NCBI RefSeq assembly: GCF_000504285.1
Contig: NZ_KI632511.1
Coordinates: forward strand, 1,609,372-1,673,371
DNA from: Actinospica robiniae DSM 44927
GTDB lineage: Bacteria > Actinomycetota > Actinomycetes > Streptomycetales > Catenulisporaceae
DNA: 64,000 nucleotides
Reading direction: 5' to 3'
The notes beneath the pieces were generated by a model. That model ran no database searches, was not told the origin of the DNA, and saw only the letters and a program-made list of their open reading frames with translations. Positions within the stretch are counted from its first letter, which is position 1; each line of letters begins with the position of its first letter. Of the stretch, positions 27,429 to 37,200 are shown in pieces. The translations under genes and the position numbers were made by a program.

Positions 27429-27630
27429 GGGCGGGTGTCGGCCGGGACCGCGGCGTGTACGGCACGGAGCTGCTCGATGGCCATGACGCCGTGCAGTGGC
27501 TACAGAACGCCAGCTCCGACCAGCAGTGGCAGCTGATCGCCCCAGGAGCTGCTCAATCGCAACTCAGGCCTCGTCCTCACTGCTTCCGGCGCCTCGACGA
27601 CCAACGGCGCGCTCGTACAGCACAGGCCTG
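27429..27630 (+). pseudogene. Ricin-type lectin domain remnant
   Basis: One frame reads DAVQWLQNASSDQQWQLIAPG and, after a frameshift near 27550, the next reads LLNRNSGLVLTASGASTTNGALVQH. Together this is a ricin-B/CBM13 repeat unit (QW...QQWQL...NRNSG...L). No start or enzyme domain remains. It lies in the leader region of the GH18 gene, in opposite orientation. Confidence 0.6.
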
Positions 27631-27650
27631 AGGACTGTGTGCAGGGCCCG

Positions 27651-27684
27651 TGTGGGGCCCGCCGAGTTCTCGGCGGGCCCCACA
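27651..27684. terminator. Terminator of the large GH3 gene
   Basis: A perfect 15-bp stem (27651-27665 with 27670-27684) and a 4-nt loop lie 9 nt past the GH3 stop. Confidence 0.85.
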
Positions 27685-27692
27685 GGTAACCC

Positions 27693-30600
27693 TCAGGACC
27701 CGCTTGCCGGCATCAGTTGGGCCATGTTGAACCCGGCCACATCCTTGCTGGTGCCGATGCCGTCGCCCCACTGGATGAAGCCCTTGCGCGCCCCGGCGTC
27801 CTTGTCGTTGACGATCAGCGAGAAGGAGAACACGGTGTCCGCGGTCGGCTGGACCGAGGTGAGGTCGGTCCAGGGGATGGCGAGTTCGTAGAGGGTGGTG
27901 TGGGTCGTCTCGTCCCTGGTGACATTCACCGCCGCATCGGTGACCTGACCGCTGCCTTCGGTCGGGGCGGTCCACCGGTAGAGCTGGGAGCCGAGCGAGG
28001 TGAGCGCGGCTCCGTACTCGTAGTGGCCGTCGACCGATGCGGTGCTTTCGGAGGCCGACGCTCCGGGGACGCCCGAGGTGGCAGCGATCTGCAGGCAGTC
28101 GCCCTGCCAGATGTTGACGCCGGTCGCCGGTTCGGAGAACACGTCGTCAGTCAGGTCGGCAGTGATGTAAAGGTTCGTCGAATCCCAGTCGAGCCAGACC
28201 TTGCCCGACAGGTCGGCGTCGCCGCCGTACGGCTGGCTGCCGTCCAGCGACACCCACTTGCCGTCGGCGGTGGTGCTCAGGTCGATCGCCGGGCCGTCCT
28301 GGACCTGGGCGAGCGTCCAGGAGCTGCCCAGGCTCTTATTGACCACGGGCATGAAGGTGACGTGGCCGGAGAGCGACTCCGAGGACAGACCGCCGGAGAT
28401 GACGCTCGTGACGGTGAACGGGTAGATGGTGGCGAAGCCGACGCTGGTCACCGGCACGTCCACGGTGGCAGTCCCCTGCGGGGCGATGGTGGCGCTCGCG
28501 GGCGCGGTGCCCGATTCATCGCCGAGCTTCCAGTTCACGCCCGTTACGGTGGTGGGCGTGTCCGACGGGTTGTGCAGGACCACCTGAAGCTCACCGGCGG
28601 GCGGGCTCGTCCCGGTGACCACCGGCGTTACCTGTTCGGGTGTGGCGCCCGAGGTCGCGGTGAGGGTACTGACGGCGTTCTCGGAGTACGGCCCAGCCGC
28701 GCCGGAGAAGCGCGCCGTCGCGTCCAACTCCGCGGTGGCGCCCGGCTTGACCGTGCTCGGGATCGCCACGGTCCAGGTCGCCGTCACCTTCTGGCCGGGG
28801 GCGATGTCGGACCCTGATGACGGCGGGTTCGCCGTGACGCTCCAGCCGCTGGGCGCGGTCAAGCTGGTCGCCAGGTCGCGGACGTCGCGGGTGCCGGAGT
28901 TGGTGAACGTGGCGGTCGCCGTGATGGTGGTGTTGGGCTTGACGACGCTCGGAGCCTGGAGGGCGAACGGCTCCTGCACGACGATCGGAGCCGTGCCGGT
29001 GACGCCGTTGACGGTGACCTCGATCGTCGCGGCACCGGCCGCGCGCATGGTCACCACCCCGGCGGCACTGACCGAGGCGACCTGAGGATCCGTGGATCGG
29101 TAGGTGACGTGAGCCTTGGAGAGGTCCGCGAAAGACTGGTCGTTGTCGGCGGCCTCGATGATGCTGTCCGCAGTGGCGTGGGGCTGCTCGAGCGAGGCGT
29201 CGGTGTCCGGGGCGATCCACGGGTTGGTGCCGGTCAGGTCGAAGGTGTCGCCGGCATTGAAGACCACCTGACCCGGCTGAACGGTGACTGTCTGCACCCG
29301 CGGGGTGATGGCGCCGCGGATCCGTACCGTGGCGGAACCCGCTGCAGTGGTGGAGTCAGGTCCGATGGCGAACTTGTACGCGCCGGGATAGACGACCTGC
29401 TTGAGGGCGCTCTCGTCCCACTGACTCAGATCGGAGGCCTTGACGGACAGCTCGACGTGCTGGGTCTTCCCAGGCGCGAGCACCTTCGTCTTCTGGAAGC
29501 CCATCAGCTGCTCCTGCGGCAGCTCCACACCGGAGACGGAGAACTGCGGCGAGGCGTAGAGCTGCGCGACCGTCGACCCGGCGACCGTGCCGGTGTTGGT
29601 GACGTCGACGCCGATTTTCACCGTGCCGTCGGCGGAGACGGATCCGGGCCCGACGTGAAGGTCGGAGTACTTGAACCGCGAGTAGGACAGGCCGTACCCG
29701 AACGGGTAGGTGGGCTTGCCGGTGAAGTACATGTAGGTGCGGCCGAGCCCGCTGGTCTGGGACGGGGTGAGGCCGTAGTCGTTCATGTCAGGAAGCTGGG
29801 AGTCGTCCGCGTACCAGGTGAAGTCCAGGTGCCCGTCAGGGTTCTGCTGCCCGAACAGCACCTGGGCCAGCGCGGTGCCCTGGCTCTCGCCGTTGTAGCC
29901 GCTGAACACGATGGCCGGGAAATCCTTCTGGGCGTCCTGGATGCCGTAGGGGCCGTCGGCCTGCATGACCAGCGCCGTCCGCGGGTTGCCGAGGGCCGCG
30001 ACCTGGCTGATCAGCGAGTCGTAGTCGCCGGGCAGGGCCAGCGTGCCCCGGTCGGTGCCCTCATCGGCCACCCCGAGGTCCGAGCCGACGAACACGATCA
30101 CCAGGTCCGCCGTCTTGATGGCGGTCTGGGTCGCGGCCGAACACGCCGCGGGCGTCGTGGCGGAGGCGGAGGTGCCGCAGGAATCGAAGGTGACCGTCGC
30201 CGAGGGGTTGGCCGCCTTGACCGCTGCGGTGATCCCCTGGACGGCGTCGACCTTCAGCGTCGGGTCGCCGGAGTACCCGCCGAGGGTGGTGGTGTTCGCC
30301 AGGTCGCCGACGATGACGATGTGGTTCAGCGTGGCCGGAGCGACCGGCAGCAGCGGAGCGGACGTGCCGGATACCTTGTCGTTCTGCAGCAGAACGAGAT
30401 CCTGCGCCGCGACCTTCTCGGCCAACGCCTGGTGCGCGGGCGACTCGATCTGCGCCTTCGTGATCCCGGTGTAGGCGACCTTGCTCGCCGGATCGAACTC
30501 GCCGGTCTCCATCCGCAGCGTGAAGAGCTTGGTCAACGCGCCGTCGATCACCCCGGTGGAGAGCAGCCCCAGCGAGATCGCGGCGTCGATGTTCGCGGTG

Positions 30601-31760
30601 GTCAGCTCACCGCCGGAGCAGTTGAGCTGGGTGCCGGCCCGCAGCGCGAACGCCTGACCGCCGGCCGCGGCGGAGATCTGCTTGCCGGTGGCGGAGTTCG
30701 TCCACGTCGTACCGTTGGTCGTCCACCCGGGCGGCGCCCAGTCGTGGGCGCCGGAGGAGTAGACGTCGCCGATCGCGCCGCAGTCGGAGGTGGTGTATCC
30801 GTCGAAGCCGTAGGTCGCCTGCAGCAGTTCGTCCACTGTGTAGGTGTCGGCCGGCGACGGGGTGCCGTTGACCGCGTTATAGGAGGTCATCACGCCGGAC
30901 ACGTGCGCGTTCTGCACAAGGCTGGCGAACTGCTTGGTGTAGTAGTCCCTGATGTTCGCGTCGGTGGTGTCCGCGCTCTGCGTGTGGCGGACGTCCTCGT
31001 CGTTGTTGAGCGCATAGTGCTTGGCGGTGGCCGCGACCTTCAGGTAGGGCGTCATCGGCTGGCCGGTCATCGTCTCACCCTGATACCCGTCGACGAACGC
31101 GTCGGCCATCGTGGATGCCAGGTACGGGTCCTCGCCGAAGGACTCGTTGGTCCGTCCCCACCGCGGATCACGGTCCATGTTCACCGTCGGCGCCCAGAAG
31201 GTGAGGTCCCCGTAGTCCGAGGCCGAAGGACCGAGGTTGTTCTGGCCGGTCCCGAACAGCGACTTGTCGAGGAACCCGCGCGCCTCGTCCGAGATCGCCG
31301 TCGTCTCCTGGTAGGTCAACTGCGGGTCCCAGGACATCGTGGCGGCGAAGTTCACCGGAAAACTGGTCGCCGCCGGATTGAGCTCGCCTTGGCTGCTCGC
31401 CGCGGTGTCGGCGCCCAGCCGGTTGACGCCGTGCTGGCCCTCACTCCAGTACGTGTACTGCTGGACCCCTAGCCGCGGGATCGCCGGAGCGTTGTTCGTC
31501 TGCAGCTGCGCGACCTTCTCGGCCAGCGTCATCCGCGATACCAGGTCGGCCGCCCGCTCGGCGAACGAGTAGTGGGTGTTCAGATAGATCGGCTGCGCGG
31601 AGGTGGCGGCGGCTGTCTGTGCGGAAGCCGCCGAGTTCGCCCGCGCGCCCGCGGCCGGCACCCCGGCCGCCAAAGCCGCGGCCACGGCGGTGGCGATGAC
31701 TCGTCGTGTCGTCGAACTGATTCTTCGGGAGTGCTTCCTCGGCCCGAGGAGGGATGACAA
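27693..31760 (-). CDS. Secreted multi-domain GH3 enzyme (beta-xylosidase/glucosidase type), 1355 aa
   Basis: TTG 31760 is chosen because AAGGAG precedes it by 8 nt; a GTG at 31781 is also in frame. After a signal region (to about 45) come GH3 N- and C-domains (about 58-650): ADLVSRMTLAEKVAQLQ, RDPRWGRTNESFGEDPYL, KHYALNNDE and nucleophile D326 in GYTTSDCGAIGD. Then a Fn3-like domain (about 705-820), a Big_2-like Ig fold (about 850-930), a NEW3-like sandwich (about 930-1020) and a CBM9/DOMON-like module (about 1160-1355: KVWLDWDSTNLYITADLTDD, WQGDCLQI). The N-terminal pattern is nearest to beta-xylosidases, so it may finish xylan-derived chains. It is the only island enzyme without a GTTCCGGAAC site upstream. 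Confidence 0.88.
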   Translation of the reverse strand: MSSLLGPRKHSRRISSTTRRVIATAVAAALAAGVPAAGARANSAASAQTAAATSAQPIYLNTHYSFAERAADLVSRMTLAEKVAQLQTNNAPAIPRLGVQQYTYWSEGQHGVNRLGADTAASSQGELNPAATSFPVNFAATMSWDPQLTYQETTAISDEARGFLDKSLFGTGQNNLGPSASDYGDLTFWAPTVNMDRDPRWGRTNESFGEDPYLASTMADAFVDGYQGETMTGQPMTPYLKVAATAKHYALNNDEDVRHTQSADTTDANIRDYYTKQFASLVQNAHVSGVMTSYNAVNGTPSPADTYTVDELLQATYGFDGYTTSDCGAIGDVYSSGAHDWAPPGWTTNGTTWTNSATGKQISAAAGGQAFALRAGTQLNCSGGELTTANIDAAISLGLLSTGVIDGALTKLFTLRMETGEFDPASKVAYTGITKAQIESPAHQALAEKVAAQDLVLLQNDKVSGTSAPLLPVAPATLNHIVIVGDLANTTTLGGYSGDPTLKVDAVQGITAAVKAANPSATVTFDSCGTSASATTPAACSAATQTAIKTADLVIVFVGSDLGVADEGTDRGTLALPGDYDSLISQVAALGNPRTALVMQADGPYGIQDAQKDFPAIVFSGYNGESQGTALAQVLFGQQNPDGHLDFTWYADDSQLPDMNDYGLTPSQTSGLGRTYMYFTGKPTYPFGYGLSYSRFKYSDLHVGPGSVSADGTVKIGVDVTNTGTVAGSTVAQLYASPQFSVSGVELPQEQLMGFQKTKVLAPGKTQHVELSVKASDLSQWDESALKQVVYPGAYKFAIGPDSTTAAGSATVRIRGAITPRVQTVTVQPGQVVFNAGDTFDLTGTNPWIAPDTDASLEQPHATADSIIEAADNDQSFADLSKAHVTYRSTDPQVASVSAAGVVTMRAAGAATIEVTVNGVTGTAPIVVQEPFALQAPSVVKPNTTITATATFTNSGTRDVRDLATSLTAPSGWSVTANPPSSGSDIAPGQKVTATWTVAIPSTVKPGATAELDATARFSGAAGPYSENAVSTLTATSGATPEQVTPVVTGTSPPAGELQVVLHNPSDTPTTVTGVNWKLGDESGTAPASATIAPQGTATVDVPVTSVGFATIYPFTVTSVISGGLSSESLSGHVTFMPVVNKSLGSSWTLAQVQDGPAIDLSTTADGKWVSLDGSQPYGGDADLSGKVWLDWDSTNLYITADLTDDVFSEPATGVNIWQGDCLQIAATSGVPGASASESTASVDGHYEYGAALTSLGSQLYRWTAPTEGSGQVTDAAVNVTRDETTHTTLYELAIPWTDLTSVQPTADTVFSFSLIVNDKDAGARKGFIQWGDGIGTSKDVAGFNMAQLMPASGS

Positions 31761-31831
31761 CGTTGTCTCCTTGTTCACGGAGCGCCGCCCGCGGCGGATC
31801 GCTCGTCGGAGTAATGAGAACTCGTAGATAC

Positions 31832-31859
31832 TGTTTAGCCGCGATCGAGCAGAAGTCAA
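31832..31859 (-). promoter_or_regulatory. Promoter of the large GH3 gene
   Basis: On the minus strand TTGACT (31859-31854), a 16-nt spacer and TAAACA (31837-31832) lie about 75 nt upstream of the TTG start. No GTTCCGGAAC palindrome adjoins it. Confidence 0.55.
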
Positions 31860-31920
31860 GGTCTGTCCAGCCATTGGGCCGCAGATTCAGACTAGGGTCG
31901 GTTGAATGAGCCTGTGCCCT

Positions 31921-31966
31921 GCGGGTGCGTGTCCGGAGCAGAGCTCTGCTCCGGACACGCACCCGC
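31921..31966. terminator. 46-bp perfect palindrome, terminator of the GH95 operon
   Basis: The sequence reads the same on both strands for 46 bp, centred on AGAGCTCT, without a loop. It lies 32 nt past the stop of the GH71/99-CBM6 gene and upstream of the GH3 promoter, so it would end the operon and insulate the next gene. Confidence 0.85.
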
Positions 31967-31997
31967 CGTGCATACACCAGGGCTCTGAAGCCGCGGC

Positions 31998-34184
31998 CTA
32001 AGAGAACGTCATGGAGTTGAGGTTCCAGCCGCCGTTGTCCTGGTTGAGGGTGAGGGTCTGGCGACCGGCGGGGAGCGTGACGCTCGCGGTAACCGTCGTC
32101 CAGGTCTGCCATCCTCCGGTCGCGGCAAGGTTCACGTTGCCGCTCAGGTTGGTTCCCGAGGCGTTGGACAGGTGGAACGCGTCGGTGACCGAGGAGGGTG
32201 CCGCGACGCGGAAGCTGACGGTGTGCGTGCCGGCGGTGGCTACGTTGACGGTGTACTTGAACCACTGCCCCGTCGCAGTCCAGCCCAGGTCATAGCCGCC
32301 ACCGGTGTCTGAGGTCGTCTCCAGGTCCACACCATCGGCGCGGTAGCTGTTGCCTGAGCCGTTGACCGAGGTGACGTTGTACCCCACGCCCTGCCCGCCG
32401 GTGTCGTAGTTCTCCGCCTGCACCGTGCCGGGGATCGCCGCCGGGCTGCCGCCGTACGGACTCTGCGTAGACGCGAACGTGGCGTAGTTGAGGTTCCAGC
32501 CGCCGTTGTCCTGGTTGAGGGTGAGGGTCTGGCGACCGGCGGGGAGCGTGACGCTCGCGGTAACCGTCGTCCAGGTCTGCCATCCTCCGGTCGCGGCAAG
32601 GTTCACGTTGCCGCTCAGGTTGGTTCCCGAGGCGTTGGACAGGTGGAACGCGTCGGTGACCGAGGAGGGTGCCGCGACGCGGAAGCTGACGGTGTGCGTG
32701 CCGGCGGTGGCTACGTTGACGGTGTACTTGAACCACTGCCCCGTCGCAGTCCAGCCCAGGTCATAGCCGCCACCGGTGTCTGAGGTCGTCTCCAGGTCCA
32801 CACCGTCGGCACGGTAGCCGTTGCCGGAGCCATTGACCGAGGAGACGTTGTAAGCCACGCCCGACCCACCGGTGTCGTAATTCTCCGCATGCACAGTGCC
32901 CGGAATCGCGGCCGGGCTGCCGCCGTACGGACCTTCGCCGCTGAGTACGGGCACGGTGGGGCGTACGTTGGTCAAAGCGATCTGGCCTTTGAGCATCCGG
33001 CCGCCGTCGTTGGTCAGCCGCAGGTAGTAGTCGGCCGAGCAGGCGGTGCCGTCCTGGTCCAGGGACTGCAGGCCCGAGTTGGTGGGCACGCCCGCCTGGG
33101 TGGCGGCGGTGTTGAGGATCTGGTTGCCCTCGCCGTACTCGTCGAACATGGAGATGTAGATGCCCTGCGCGCCGACGCGCACCATGTTGTAGAACTGCTC
33201 CCACATGAAGTCGCCGTGGACACGCTGGCTGGCCGAGAGGTCGCCCGGCAAGACACAAGGCTGGTAATCGATGCCGTTGGAGTTGCAGTAGGCCTGATCG
33301 CCGACGTTGACGTTGGTGTAGAAGCTGTCGGAGTCGGCCTTGGTGCCGATGCGTCCCACCATCCACGGCGAGATCATGTTGAACGCCGAGTACACGCTCG
33401 AGTAGCCGGCGCGCGAGTCGCTGACCCCAGTGCGCCAGTACGTCGGCACCCCGCCCATCACGTAGCAGCCCTGACTCTGAAACCACTGGACCACCGACAG
33501 GCAGTCGGCGGCCGACCAGGGGTGGTTGGTGTCGTTGAACCCGAAGCCCCAGATCCCGACGACCGGCTTGCCGTTCTGGTGCGCGTAGGCCGAGGACGAG
33601 GCGTACTGGGACATCACGTTGGTCCAGTCCGCGGGCGTCTCGGTCTTCATGTTCGTCCAGCCCGAGGCGTCGTACATGATGTAGAACTTCCGGCCGTAGG
33701 TCTGGGCGGCGGTGTTGACCATCCTGGTGACCTCGTTGCGGCTGGGGCCCTCCGAGCCGTTCGGGTCGAAGCGCTGCAGGGCCGCGGTGTCGCAGCCGTT
33801 CTGCTGCATCAGGCTGAAGTGGGCGTTGACGACCTGCTGGTCGACCGAGGAGAACAGGGTGGCCGGCTGGCCGTTGCCGAGGTTGGCGTAGCCGGTCTGG
33901 TAGCCCTTGCTGTAGATGGTCATGTCGGGCCACGCCTTGATGTTGTTGTTGCTCGGCGACGGCGCCTGCGCCTGGTTCTGGCTCCAGTGCCACCACGCGT
34001 TGATCGGCGCCCCGTCGCCGATGCACGCGAACCAGCCCTGGTAACCGACGGTGATCTTGCCGACGACGTCGCCGACACCGCTCGCGGCGCTGGCCGCCGG
34101 CGCTTCGGCGAGCTGCGCGACGGCCGCCCCGGCCAACGGGATCCCGGCCGCCGAGACAAGCAGCTTCCTGCGGGTGATACCCAT
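31998..34184 (-). CDS. Secreted GH71/99-like glycoside hydrolase with two CBM6 modules
   Basis: The 728-residue protein has a twin-arginine signal (MGITRRKLLVSAAGIPLAGAA). The catalytic domain (about 34-411) is a close paralogue of that at 23776-25395, with the same blocks (VGYQGWFACIGDG, CDTAALQRFDPNGSEG, FDEYGEGNQIL). Two CBM6-type modules follow (about 416-568 and 571-728), each starting YGGSPAAIPGT and containing AENYDTGG, GGGYDLGWTATGQWFKYTV and TLTLNQDNGGWNLN. A 319-bp block of the two modules is identical at DNA level. It starts 24 bp after the GH95 stop and is the second gene of that operon. The substrate is not known; CBM6 suggests beta-glucan or xylan binding. Confidence 0.83.
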   Translation of the reverse strand: MGITRRKLLVSAAGIPLAGAAVAQLAEAPAASAASGVGDVVGKITVGYQGWFACIGDGAPINAWWHWSQNQAQAPSPSNNNIKAWPDMTIYSKGYQTGYANLGNGQPATLFSSVDQQVVNAHFSLMQQNGCDTAALQRFDPNGSEGPSRNEVTRMVNTAAQTYGRKFYIMYDASGWTNMKTETPADWTNVMSQYASSSAYAHQNGKPVVGIWGFGFNDTNHPWSAADCLSVVQWFQSQGCYVMGGVPTYWRTGVSDSRAGYSSVYSAFNMISPWMVGRIGTKADSDSFYTNVNVGDQAYCNSNGIDYQPCVLPGDLSASQRVHGDFMWEQFYNMVRVGAQGIYISMFDEYGEGNQILNTAATQAGVPTNSGLQSLDQDGTACSADYYLRLTNDGGRMLKGQIALTNVRPTVPVLSGEGPYGGSPAAIPGTVHAENYDTGGSGVAYNVSSVNGSGNGYRADGVDLETTSDTGGGYDLGWTATGQWFKYTVNVATAGTHTVSFRVAAPSSVTDAFHLSNASGTNLSGNVNLAATGGWQTWTTVTASVTLPAGRQTLTLNQDNGGWNLNYATFASTQSPYGGSPAAIPGTVQAENYDTGGQGVGYNVTSVNGSGNSYRADGVDLETTSDTGGGYDLGWTATGQWFKYTVNVATAGTHTVSFRVAAPSSVTDAFHLSNASGTNLSGNVNLAATGGWQTWTTVTASVTLPAGRQTLTLNQDNGGWNLNSMTFS
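32015..32804. repeat. Direct repeat of CBM6 DNA, 319 bp identical, 471-bp period
   Basis: Positions 32015-32333 and 32486-32804 are identical base for base by my reading. The 471-bp period equals 157 codons, so a whole module was duplicated or converted in frame. Just outside this block the copies differ (for example CATCGGCG against CGTCGGCA). Confidence 0.9.
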
Positions 34185-34208
34185 GATCGCAATCCTCTCC
34201 GTCTCCGC

Positions 34209-37200
34209 TTACGAGACCGTCATGAAGTTGATGTTCCAGCCGCCGTTGTCCTCGTTGAGGGTCAGGGTCTGCTGGCCGGCGGGGAGCGTGACGGTGGCGG
34301 TCACCGTCTCCCAGGTCTGCCAGCCTCCGGTGGCGGCGACGTTGACGTTTCCGCTCAGGTTGGTGCCGGAGGCGTTGGACAGGTGGAAGCCGTCGGTGAC
34401 CGCGGACGGCGCCGCCACGCGGAAGCTGATCGTGTGTGTCCCGGCGGTGGCGACGTTGACGGTGTATTTGAACCACTGTCCGGTCGCGGTCCAGCCCAGG
34501 TCGTCACCGCCACCGGTGTCCGAGGTGGTCTCCAGGTCCACCCCGTCGGGCCGGTAGGCGGTGCCGTTTCCGTTGACCGAGGTGACGTTGTACGCCACGC
34601 CCTGCCCGCCGGTGTCGTAGTTCTCCGCCTGGAGCGTGCCGGGGATCGCGGCGGCGGTACCACCGTACGGGCCCTGCGACGATGCGAAGGTGAGGGCATT
34701 GATGTTCCAGCCGCCGTTGTCCTCGTTGAGGGTCAGGGTCTGCTGGCCGGCCGGGAGGGTGAGGTTCGCGGTCACGGTCTCCCAGGTCTGCCATCCTCCG
34801 CTCGAAGCGATGTTCACATTGCCGCTCAGGTTCGTCCCTGCGGAGTTGGACAGGTGGAACGCGTCGGTCACCCCGGACGGCGCCGCGACCCGGAAGCTGA
34901 CTTGATACGTACCGGCGGTCGCGACGTTGACGGCGTACTTGAACCACTGCCCGGTCCCGGTCCAGCCCAGGTCGTCACCACCACCGGTATCCGACGTCGT
35001 CTCCAGATCCACCCCGTCGGCCCGGTACGCGGTGCCGTTGCCGTTGACCGAGGTGACGTTGTACGCCACGCCCTGCCCGCCGGTGTCGTAGTTCTCCGCC
35101 TGCACCGAACCCGGGACCGCAGCCGCGCTACCGCCATACGGAGACTCCGCGCCGGCGCCCGTGGTCGCCATCGCGAAGACGTGGATCGCCGCAGTGCCCG
35201 ACGTCAGCGCTCCGCCGGACGGCAGGGTCACCGAGGCGACCGGCTTGCCCGATGTGAGTGTGATCGGGATCGAGAAGATGTCACCGGTTTGGGCGTAGGT
35301 CGTGTTGTTGGCGCGGTTCTGATAGGCCGACGTGACCGCGACCGCGCCGCCGGATGGCGCCGTGGTGGACCACCAGTCCGGGACGTTGAGCGTGTAACTC
35401 TGGGTGCTGCCGTCGGTGTAGGTGATGGTGCCGCTGCCGGTGGCGGGGCCGTAGCTGGCCGAGACCAGGAACCCGAGCGTGCCCGAGCCGGACATGGTGA
35501 TCTTCTGCCCCTGTGCGACAGTGTTGTCGTTCGTGCTGCCTGCCACGTTCGGCATCGTGAACGCGACGCCGGACGAGGTGACCGTCGCGCCGGGGCCGGC
35601 ACCCGCGTTGGTGAGCGCGGTCTCCGAGAAGCTCGCGCCGCCACCGTCGTAGTTGCCGGGGTTGGTGTTGTTGTCGGCGGTGATGGCGACGTCGTTGAAG
35701 GATGCGGCCAGGTTCGGGTAGCTGCTCGAGACGCTGTTGCCCGGCAGGCCGATCTGCACCTTGCCGCCGAGCGTCCGGTACGTGGTCGCGGCCGTGCCGG
35801 TGACCTGGGCGAAGGCCATCGAGGTGGTCGGGTTCGAGGGCTGCTCGACCAGGTACGAGGTCCCGGCCGTCATCGGGAGGCTGAAGGTGGCCGCGGTGGT
35901 CGGCGAGACGATCACCGCGCCGGACGAGCCGTTGACGACCTGCGCCTGCTGACCCGGCCACGGGTTCTTGACCGTGATCGTGCTGTTGGAGCCGGCCTGG
36001 ATCGCGGCCGTGGCCAGGGTGCCGCTCTCGACCTGGACGTCCACCTTCGTGCCGCCCTGGACGTACACGGTGCCGGACCCGTCCCAGTTGGACGGCCAGG
36101 CCGGCGCGAAGCGCAGCGTGCCGTCGTACTGCGTGGCGAGAGCCTCATCCATCGCGGTGGCGACAGTGGACTGCTGCTCGATGTACGAGTTGGTGCCGAC
36201 GCTGCCGTTGAAGAGGTTGGCCAGACCACTGATGTAGGCCTGGTAGTTCTCGGTCACCGTGGTCAGATCGTTAGCGACCTCGCTGCCCAGGTCGAGCCGG
36301 GCGGCCTGGACCGCGTCGAAGTTCCAGTCGGGATTGGTCTTGTTCGGCCGGTTGGTGTACGTGCGATCCGCCAGGGCGGTGAGGTTGTCGCCGTTGACCA
36401 CGGTGTTGTCGCCGATCTGGCCGTAGGGCCAGACCGTCTCCAAGCCGATGTTCTCGCCGTTGTGGGTGGCCGCGCTCGGCTGGTAGGACATGCCGATCAC
36501 GTCCGCCCCGCCGGAATCCGCGCTCGCGGCCGCCGACGCGGAGGTCGGCTGGCTGTTGAGCAACTGCGTCTGGTTCGACTGGTTGACGCGCGGATACGGC
36601 TCGATCTCGGTCAGCGCGGTGCGCATCTGCGAGACCAGGCTCGCGTCCGTGTTGAGCGCAGTCGCCGCGTTGATCTCGATGTTGAACAGCGCCTGGTCGG
36701 CCACCAGGTCGTCGGTCGGGTCCTGGACGGCCCACTGCGTCTCGTGCGCGTTGGCCACCGCGTGCAGGAACCCGTCGGAGCCGAGGCTCTGGTAGTTGTA
36801 CAGGAAGGTCGCGGTCTGCTGGATGATCGGGTAGTACTTCTGCAGGAAGCTGATGCTGCCGGTGTCCTGATACTGCTGCCATACGTACAACGCCAGTTCC
36901 GCGCCGCTGGTGACATTCTCCGCGTTGTAGTTCGGACTGGCGGCGAGAGCGCAGGAACTGCCGGAGGCGACGGATCCGCCGTTGTAGTAGCCGTTGCCGT
37001 TGAAGCGCATGGTCTCGGGCACACACGCGCCCGGCTTTCCGCCCATCTGCGCGCTGGTCCACGATTCGGTCGTCGGCAGGTCGTTGAGGTACATGTCGAA
37101 GATCGGGGTGTTGAGCGCGAAGTTGCCCGAAGACTCGTTGGCGGTGATCTGGCCGCGCAGGTTCCACATCCAGTAGCCGGCCGGGTACCAGTCCTGCTGG

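Noticed and set aside
29109-31472. Plus-strand open frame opposite the large GH3
   Set aside because: Antisense shadow of a gene with clear GH3 motifs.
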